Part shown: one piece after another, positions 58,006-64,000 of the stretch | Position numbering within the stretch: the stretch's first letter is position 1 | Layout: each line of letters begins with the position of its first letter | Assembly (NCBI RefSeq): GCF_949987515.2 | Contig: NC_082694.2 | Span: 14,997,958 to 15,061,957, forward strand | Source: Delphinus delphis | Lineage: Eukaryota; Chordata; Mammalia; Artiodactyla; Delphinidae | Length of the DNA stretch: 64,000 bases | Direction of reading: 5' to 3' | Made by a program: the position numbers and the translations under genes | The notes under the pieces: model-generated | Database searches by the model: none | What the model was told of the DNA's origin: nothing | What the model saw: the letters and a program-made list of their open reading frames with translations, nothing else

Positions 58006-58968
58006 TTGTTTTGATTTTATGGACCCTCTGAAAGGGTCTCAGGCTCGCCAGGGACCAGGGCCTTCCGCACGGACCAGGGCCTCCCATACCACACTTTGAG
58101 AACCACTGAGTTGGTTATATTTCAGTTTCTCCGAGTTTTTGGGTAGACAAGTGGGTGATGAGCTTGAACCGCTATTGTTGCTATCTTGAGCTCCCATCTA
58201 TGGTGGCCACTTTGAGCCATAGAACATGCACACAGGCTGGAAAAGTACTCTGAGACATTTCTTAAGGGTCTTTGAATTGGCAGTGGGAGTCACTGCCATG
58301 TGGCATGTTTTTGAACAAGGGAGTGATTTAAACTTCTGAGTTACTTTAGGAGAGTCCATTTTAAAGCAAAAGAAAAAAAAAATCTTAAACCGCACGTGGG
58401 AGATGAGGATTAACGACTTGGTTAAACGAGAGGTCAGGAGACTACAGAAATTAATTTTGGAGTTTGAAATCTTGAAGCTGGAGAAGTTGCTAATGATGTT
58501 CAGGCTCAAGGCATACATGGCTGGAAGAGACAGAAAATGTTCACTGGCCTTGAAAGGTTTATGGCCAAGGTTTTTGAAAAGTCATCACCCAGCATGACAG
58601 CAGTGGGCAGGGATGAGATGGGGGGCAGGGGGACAGCAGTTCAATAATTAAAATTACTAAAAAAGATGGAAGACTGCTCTGGAGGCTATTAAGTGATGGC
58701 GATATGAAATACAGAGTGTAATGTAATTACAAAAGTACCCTGAAAAGCACTGAACCTATATAAACATAAGTCATTATTTCATTTTAGGTAATTTTCAAAC
58801 CTATATCTCTACTTTACAAATGGGATTTAGTAGCATTGTGTACCTCTAGGGAGAACACCATACTACAATAGAGTACCTAGTTAAGACTTGAAAGTGAAAT
58901 GCCCACGGTCGCGAGACCCCTCCACAAGACCACCAGAGTCGAGAGTCAAAGCCAAACGGCAACGGTCA

Positions 58969-58974
58969 TTTATT
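58969..58974 (-). terminator. LTR poly-A signal AATAAA
   Basis: AATAAA on the minus strand sits 75-80 bases after the TATA box, marking the R region of the LTR. Confidence 0.75.
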
Positions 58975-59048
58975 GCAGGTTCGAACCTGGACCTCTGCGC
59001 ACTCGTTGCCGGTGGCGCTAAGAGGTCCCGATGGAGTTTAGTTCAGCT

Positions 59049-59056
59049 CTTTTATA
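59049..59056 (-). promoter_or_regulatory. LTR TATA box
   Basis: TATAAAAG on the minus strand lies about 75 bases before the LTR poly-A signal and downstream of two CCAAT boxes. This is the normal gammaretroviral U3 order. Confidence 0.75.
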
Positions 59057-59497
59057 GACAGGTACAATCAAGTTTGAGACTTTCCAGGGGTGGGGAGTAC
59101 TGATTGGTTAACCTTTAAACAAAGACACTAGTCGCCGTCTGATTGGTTGGATGATTACAAGGGGGGGTCAGCAAGCGTAGTTACAGAAGCGAGAGCGGCT
59201 GGTTAAGTTTCGGTTTCCTGAGGTTTCGTTTCTCAATTGGAAATACTTAAGACGGGGCCATGGTTACAAAAAGAAATAGTGCAAACAGGAAAACTGATGG
59301 AACCCTAACAGCGCTGCGGCCTCCACCAGCCCAACGGCAGGGCGGCGGGAGGCTGTGCGCCCAACTCCAGGCGTCACGCCCTGGAAGGGCCCTTTCTCGG
59401 CCCTTCTCCTCAGAAAAGAAACTCCAGGAAAAGCACAGACTGAATGCAGGGAGTCAATTCAGTCTTATTCCCACCAAAGTAGAACGCAGTCCCCTCA

Positions 59498-59510
59498 TTC
59501 CCCCCTTTCT
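59498..59510 (-). other. Retroviral polypurine tract (plus-strand primer site)
   Basis: The minus strand reads AGAAAGGGGGGAA immediately before the LTR TG. It is the hallmark gammaretroviral PPT, with about 30 bases between it and the env stop. Confidence 0.88.
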
Positions 59511-59539
59511 CATGAACCAGAGGAGCCAATCTTGGGTCC

Positions 59540-61253
59540 TTAAGGCTCAGTTTCTTCAATTTCTAAGGCCTCGTAGGGCTGATATTGTGTTCTTAATACC
59601 ATTAGCTGAACTGCGTTTATTTTTTCTCGGACAAAATCTATGACTCTACTGAGTATACAGGGGCCTATAGTGAAGAGGAGAAGGAGGCATAGCAGAGGGC
59701 CCAGGATGGGGAGGAGGAAGGGAAGCATCCCATAAAATCCTGACCAAAGGGGATTATCCGCTAATTCCTGCCGCAGCGAGCTAGTTCTTCCTGGAGCTGG
59801 TGGATCTTGGTTCTTACAATGCCTGATTTATTTGCATAGAAACAACATTTTTCTTTTAGGGCGAGGCATATCCCACCCTGTTCAGCTGTCAGCAAGTCTA
59901 AGCCCCTCCTATTCTGTAGGACTACCTTGGCCAATGAATCTAATTGGTCCTGTAAGTCCTGAATGGTACCAGAGAGGGCTTCTACATCTTCTATCAATTG
60001 CCTAGACAGCTGATTATAGGAGTGAAGGGAGACCCCAAGACCCGTACTTCCTGTGGCCACAGCTCCTGTAATTCCTAATCCTACCAGGAGGGGTATGACT
60101 GTAATGGCTCGTTTGGTTCTCCCTGCCCAAAGGTCAAAGCTGGGAATGGGCAATGGGGTGTCTCCCGAGATTAGGTCTACATTGGGGAGGAGGGTGGCTA
60201 GGTTGCAGACCCCTGTCCAATTCGGGGGTAAATAGGTGTATGCTAGGTTATTTCCACAGACAAAAACAGTGGTGTTAGGACTACAGAGGGAGGAGTTCAC
60301 GGGGATATACTGACTACATCCAGGGGATGAAAGGATTCCCAAGTCAATACTGGCGTTAGAGAGGGAATCGTTCTTAACAAAGCATGAGGTATTAAAAGTG
60401 GTTGAAAATTTTGAAAATTGTATGGGGAACGGCTCGGGGAGTAAAGTAGGGTTACATCGTTCGCTGATGTTTAAATTGGCGAAGGTGGGGATGGCTATAG
60501 GGCGGGGCGGTACTTGAGGAAGGCAGAGCCAGCAATCCTATGCTAAGTTGGGGTTGGTGGCATTCAAAAGTGTAAAGGTAGCTTCTAGTATAGTCATGGT
60601 CTGGGGGTCCAATTCAGAGGGATTGACCTTAGGGAGAATTAGGGGTGGTAGTTGAGCTGTGGGTACAGATGCCGATAGACCTCTTCTATTTGTCTTCGGG
60701 TTTCTATCTGGCGCACTGCATCCTGGGGCCCCCCACCGTCTGACATATGTGTGGGGGCCCTGGTATTCCAGCATACCGGGGTCCCGGGGGTGCCAGTGCA
60801 TCCAGCCTGAAGGTATTTATTACCCTCACTAATGGTGGGGCTTTTATTATTCTGTAGTATGGCTGTGAAATAAGTCTTGTTATTGGCCCCTATACATTGC
60901 TGGTAAGAGGTATAGCACATGCTATGCATTGATTCCTGGAAGGTAGAACAGGGGCAAGTGGCTCGAGGGGGGAGTGGCTTAGGCTTATGGTAGCATTGCC
61001 AGCTTTGAGAGGCCCCGGTGCCCTTATATTCCTGCACAAGATATGCAGTTATGCCCCCGCAGTCCTGCATATGAGTATACCCTCGAGGAACAACAGGAGC
61101 CTCCATAGTACCTCCCCTGCACTCGCACGGTGCACCATATAGTTGTTGTATTAAAGTATTCTTATCGGGGGAAGGGCCGAGTCCTCCCCTCGTGGCCCGA
61201 GGGTTGAGGGTTAGGACTATCATTAGGGCTATCAGCAGTACCTTGGTCATCAT
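59540..61253 (-). pseudogene. env: Endogenous retroviral env, broken in at least three places
   Basis: The surface segment begins at 61253 with a hydrophobic signal peptide (KVLLIALMIVLTL) and stays open to 60639. It has paired cysteines and, at 60743-60711, the motif SDGGGPQDAVR. The reading frame then shifts somewhere between 60801 and 60639. An in-frame TAG lies at 60540-60538, directly before the SU CWLC motif. The transmembrane part contains an RTKR furin-type site (60120-60109), a fusion peptide, a heptad region, and an immunosuppressive-type domain with a C-X6-CC disulphide motif (CLALKEKCC). Another frameshift near 59761-59790 separates this from the membrane anchor and cytoplasmic tail (59728-59540). 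The start overlaps the end of pol by 92 bp, as in gammaretroviruses. It cannot encode a full envelope as it stands. Confidence 0.9.
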
Positions 61254-63213
61254 GGGGGAGGGTACGGCGCAAGGTCAGTTTGAAGGGATTGCCCTTATTC
61301 CGGTCAACCGTCCAGGTGACGTCAGCTTTAGTGGACTTGATGAGGTCAGAAAATGGGTCCACCGGCTTGACGTGGGTGTAATGGATCCAGGCAGCTATGC
61401 TGTCCACCTTGATGGCCGTCGGCGTTGTCAGGATGATCTGGTAAGGTCCTTTCCACCTGGGTTCTAGGGTCTCTTGTCGATGGCGTTTGACAAGGACCCA
61501 GTCACCTGGCCGGAGCTGGTGTGGAGTAGGCGGGGGTCCTGTTGCATATAGCTCTTTTAGTTTGGGCCAGATTGTCTCGTGTGTCCACTGTAAGGCTTGG
61601 AGGGAAGACAGGAGATTATTTTCTGGGTCCAATTGGATAAGGTTAGTCTTTAGGTTAGGGATGATAGGAGGAGGCCTACCATGCATTATTTCGTAGGGAG
61701 TAAATCCTAGCTTATAGGGGGAATTTCGCACCCTAAACAGAGCGTAGGGGAGTAGGACTACCCAGTTAGCGCCAGTCTCCATGGTCAATTTAGTCAAGGT
61801 CTCTTTTAGAGTTCTATTCATTCTTTCTACCTGTCCTGAACTCTGGGGGCGGTATGCACAATGTAATTTCCAATTAGCCCCAAGTATGGAAGCCAGATCT
61901 TGACTTACCTTAGAAACGAAGGCTGGCCCGTTGTCGGACCCTATCATAACTGGAAAGCCATACCTGGGCAGGATCTCTTCTAGTAGTTTCTTAGCTACTA
62001 TTTGTGCAGTCTCTTTCTTGGTTGGGAATGCCTCAGCCCAACCTGAAAAGGTATCTATAAACACCAGTAAATATTTATACCTATATTTGCCAGGCTTTAC
62101 CTCCGTGAAGTCCACTTCCCAGTAGGCTCCGGGCTGGTTTCCTCTTTCCCGGATGCCAGTGGTTGACGGGTGGGTGCTGGCATTATGGAGTTGGCAGACT
62201 GCACAGTCAGCAACCAGTCGTTCAGTCTTCTCGGAGACATTTTTAATTTTAAGTCCAGTCTGCCTGATAAGATCCTGTAGCCGTCGGGCGCCCAAGTGGG
62301 TGCTACGGTGGATCCGTTCAAGGACCAGGGTTCCTAGTTTCTCAGGAAGGAGGATATTGTTCTTAGCGTCCCGCCACCATCTGTCTCTAACCTGGGTTAG
62401 AGGGAGCTTGCTCATCCATCTGATGTCATCCTCCGAGTAGTCGGGTTGGGGCGGTAGTTCCCGGGGCCCTGGATCCGGCAGTTGCAGGGGAAGTAATGGT
62501 ATTGGAGTGTGTGCCGCCTTTCGAGCCGTCTGGTCTGCCAAATTGTTGCCTCGGGCGACTGGATTCGTGGGTTTTTGATGCCCCGGGCAGTGTACAATGG
62601 CTAGCTTTTTGGGTTCCCATATGGCCGCTAGCAAGGCCAGGATTTCCTCTTTGTTCTTGATGTCTTTGCCCTCTGCTGTGAGTAGTCCCCGCTCTCGGTA
62701 TATTGCCCCATGTATATGTGCGGTAGCGAAAGCATACCGGCTGTCTGTATATAGGGTGGCTTTTTGGCCTTTGCTCATCTTGAGAGCTTGGGTCAGGGCA
62801 ATTAATTCAGCTTTTTGGGCTGAGGTCCCCGGGGGGAGAGTCTCTGCCCATATCACCTCAGTTTCTGATGTTACCGCTGCCCCCGCATACCTCTGACCTT
62901 GCTGGACAAAGCTGCTGCCGTCAGTGAACCATGTGACTTGTGCATCCGGTAGGGGCTGGTCACGTAGGTCTTCCCGAACCCCATGGATCTGGGCCAGTAC
63001 CTCTGCACAGTCATGGAGTGGGGAGTCCAAATCTGGGTCAGGTAATAGGGAGGCAGGGTTTAATGCCCGCGGCGGAGTGTAGCTGATTCTGAGGGGATTT
63101 AACAGTAGACCCTGGTAGTGGACCAGTCGAGCATTGCTCATCCATCGGTCGGGAGGCTGTTTGAGAACCCCGTCGATGGCGTGGGGGGTGGTGACATGCA
63201 ACTCCTGTCCCAT
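61162..63213 (-). pseudogene. pol: Endogenous retroviral pol: RNase H and integrase portion (683 codons open)
   Basis: This open frame covers the RT connection, RNase H and integrase. RNase H shows catalytic acids D98 (TDGSS), E136 (AELIAL), D157 (YTDSRY) and D227 (LADQ). Integrase shows the H302-X3-H306 and C337-X2-C340 zinc motif, then D368, D427 (SDNGP) and E463, the exact D,D(35)E spacing. The frame is intact to its own stop, but a frameshift at about 63213-63225 separates it from the reverse transcriptase part. Sequence style is gammaretroviral (MLV/PERV-like). Confidence 0.93.
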
Positions 63214-64000
63214 AGTTTGTCAGCATCCTTTACCATTAGGGCCGTGGTGGCGATCATCTGGAGGCAAGGAAGCCAGCCGGCAGCCACTGGGTCCAATTTC
63301 TTTGATAGGTAAGCGACAGGCCTGGGCCAAGGACCGAGGGGCTGGGTCAACACGGCCTTAGCTATGCCTTTGCTTTCATCCACAAAGAGGTGGAAGGGTT
63401 TGGAGACATCAGGGAGACCCAGGGCGGGTGCGGATAGCAAGGCAGTTTTGATCTGCTGAAATGATTGCTCAGCCTCCTCTGTCCATTTAAAGGGCGTCTG
63501 CTCTTTGGTGGCTAAGTATAGCGGTTTGGCCATTTCAGCAAATTTGGGTATCCATAAACGGCAGAACCCCGCTGACCCCAAAAATTCCCTCACCTGTCGA
63601 GGCGTGGTGGGTCTGGGGATGCGGAGGACGGTTTCCTTCCGTGCATCTGTGAGCCATCGTTGCCCCCCTTTCAATAGGTACCCCAGGTAAGTTACCTCAG
63701 GCCTGCAGATCTGCGCTTTCTTGGCAGAGGCCCGGTATCCCAGGGTGCCGAGAGTCTGTAGGAGGTTTCTGGTTCCCTGCAGGCAGGCTTCAGCGGTCTC
63801 AGCAGCTATTAAGAGATCATCAACATACTGCAGGAGGGTTACATTGGGGTTTTGTCTCCGGTACTCACTGAGATCCTCGTGTAGGGCCTCATCAAACAAG
63901 GTGGGCGAATTTTTGAATCCTTGGGGAAGTCTGGTCCAGGTGAGTTGTCCGTTTATGCCTCTCTAGGGATCCGACCATTCGAAGGCAAAGAGTTCTTGAC
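63138..64000 (-). pseudogene. pol: Endogenous retroviral pol: reverse transcriptase portion (partial, interrupted)
   Basis: The RT palm motif YVDD occurs at residues 25-28 of the open part (63899-63138), followed by the thumb and connection ([24 protein letters not shown]). An in-frame TAG at 63965-63963 interrupts the conserved region just upstream of LPQGFKNSP. The 3' end leaves frame near 63220 and continues in the frame of the RNase H/integrase segment. The N-terminal RT, protease and gag lie past the window edge. Confidence 0.9.

Larger units (their letters stand above)
56487..58108 (+). mobile_element. Decayed hAT-type DNA transposon hosting later insertions
   Basis: Terminal inverted repeats CAGTGGTTTTCAAACTTTTT (56487) and CACACTTTGAGAACCACTG (ending 58108) bound it. 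Internal text such as AAGAGTGGCATTGTTTAACC and CTGGCTTAATAGAAAGCTGG belongs to one element. The transposase frame is not open. Confidence 0.7.
58895..59497 (-). mobile_element. 3' LTR of an endogenous gammaretrovirus (about 603 bp)
   Basis: On the minus strand the LTR starts TGAGGGGACTG directly after the polypurine tract and ends GGGCATTTCA. U3 carries two CCAAT boxes (minus strand of 59102-59107 and 59141-59146) and a TATAAAAG box at 59056-59049. A poly-A signal AATAAA is at 58974-58969, so R is roughly 59020-58955 and U5 the rest. The flanking 4 bases AAAG (58891-58894) may be the target duplication; the partner is outside the window. Confidence 0.85.

Noticed and set aside
55600..58894. 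First exon of IMMT expected upstream of MRPL35
   Set aside because: No matching coding sequence is present; it probably lies past the provirus outside the window.

Overview
This is mammalian nuclear DNA, almost certainly cetacean (probably a toothed whale). About 25 copies of tRNA-Glu-derived CHR-type SINEs, typical of whales and hippos, lie in both orientations, and several are young enough to keep clean target-site duplications (TSDs) and poly-A tails. Bovine BovB elements and primate Alus are not seen. The layout is sparse exons in long, repeat-filled introns.

Region 1 (1 to about 41.5 kb, plus strand) is the 3' part of REEP1, the ER-shaping protein mutated in human spastic paraplegia 31. 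Exons 4 (6452-6572), 5 (9071-9184), 6 (25313-25490) and 7 (38460 onward) match the human exon lengths and give residues 62-201 ending in GTA. Exons 1-3 (61 codons) lie upstream of the window. The 3'UTR runs about 3 kb to a poly-A signal at 41510-41515. A further exon-like segment (36281-36451, 57 open codons, phase 0/0) fits only if exon 6 is skipped. It then reads exon 7 in a different frame, and a GTGAGT donor in that frame is phase-matched to a 124-codon open segment inside the nominal 3'UTR. This possible alternative REEP1 C-terminus is the most interesting observation in the window.

Region 2 (about 43-55.6 kb, minus strand) is the complete MRPL35 gene for mitochondrial ribosomal protein bL35m. 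It has four coding exons (55513-55471, 48867-48678, 48040-47896, 45064-44876) and 188 residues, and converges tail-to-tail with REEP1 as in human. Its start codon lies in a YY1-type element.

Region 3 (about 55.6-58.9 kb) is intergenic. A decayed hAT-type DNA transposon (56487-58108) there has been interrupted by an older repeat and three SINEs.

Region 4 (58895 to the window end, minus strand) is the 3' half of an endogenous gammaretrovirus: 3' LTR, polypurine tract, env and pol. gag, the 5' LTR and the start of pol lie beyond the window. Pol and env both carry stops or frameshifts, so this copy is a provirus fossil, but most domains are well preserved. The surface-protein segment has the SDGGG-type motif of the RD-114/type-D receptor interference group.
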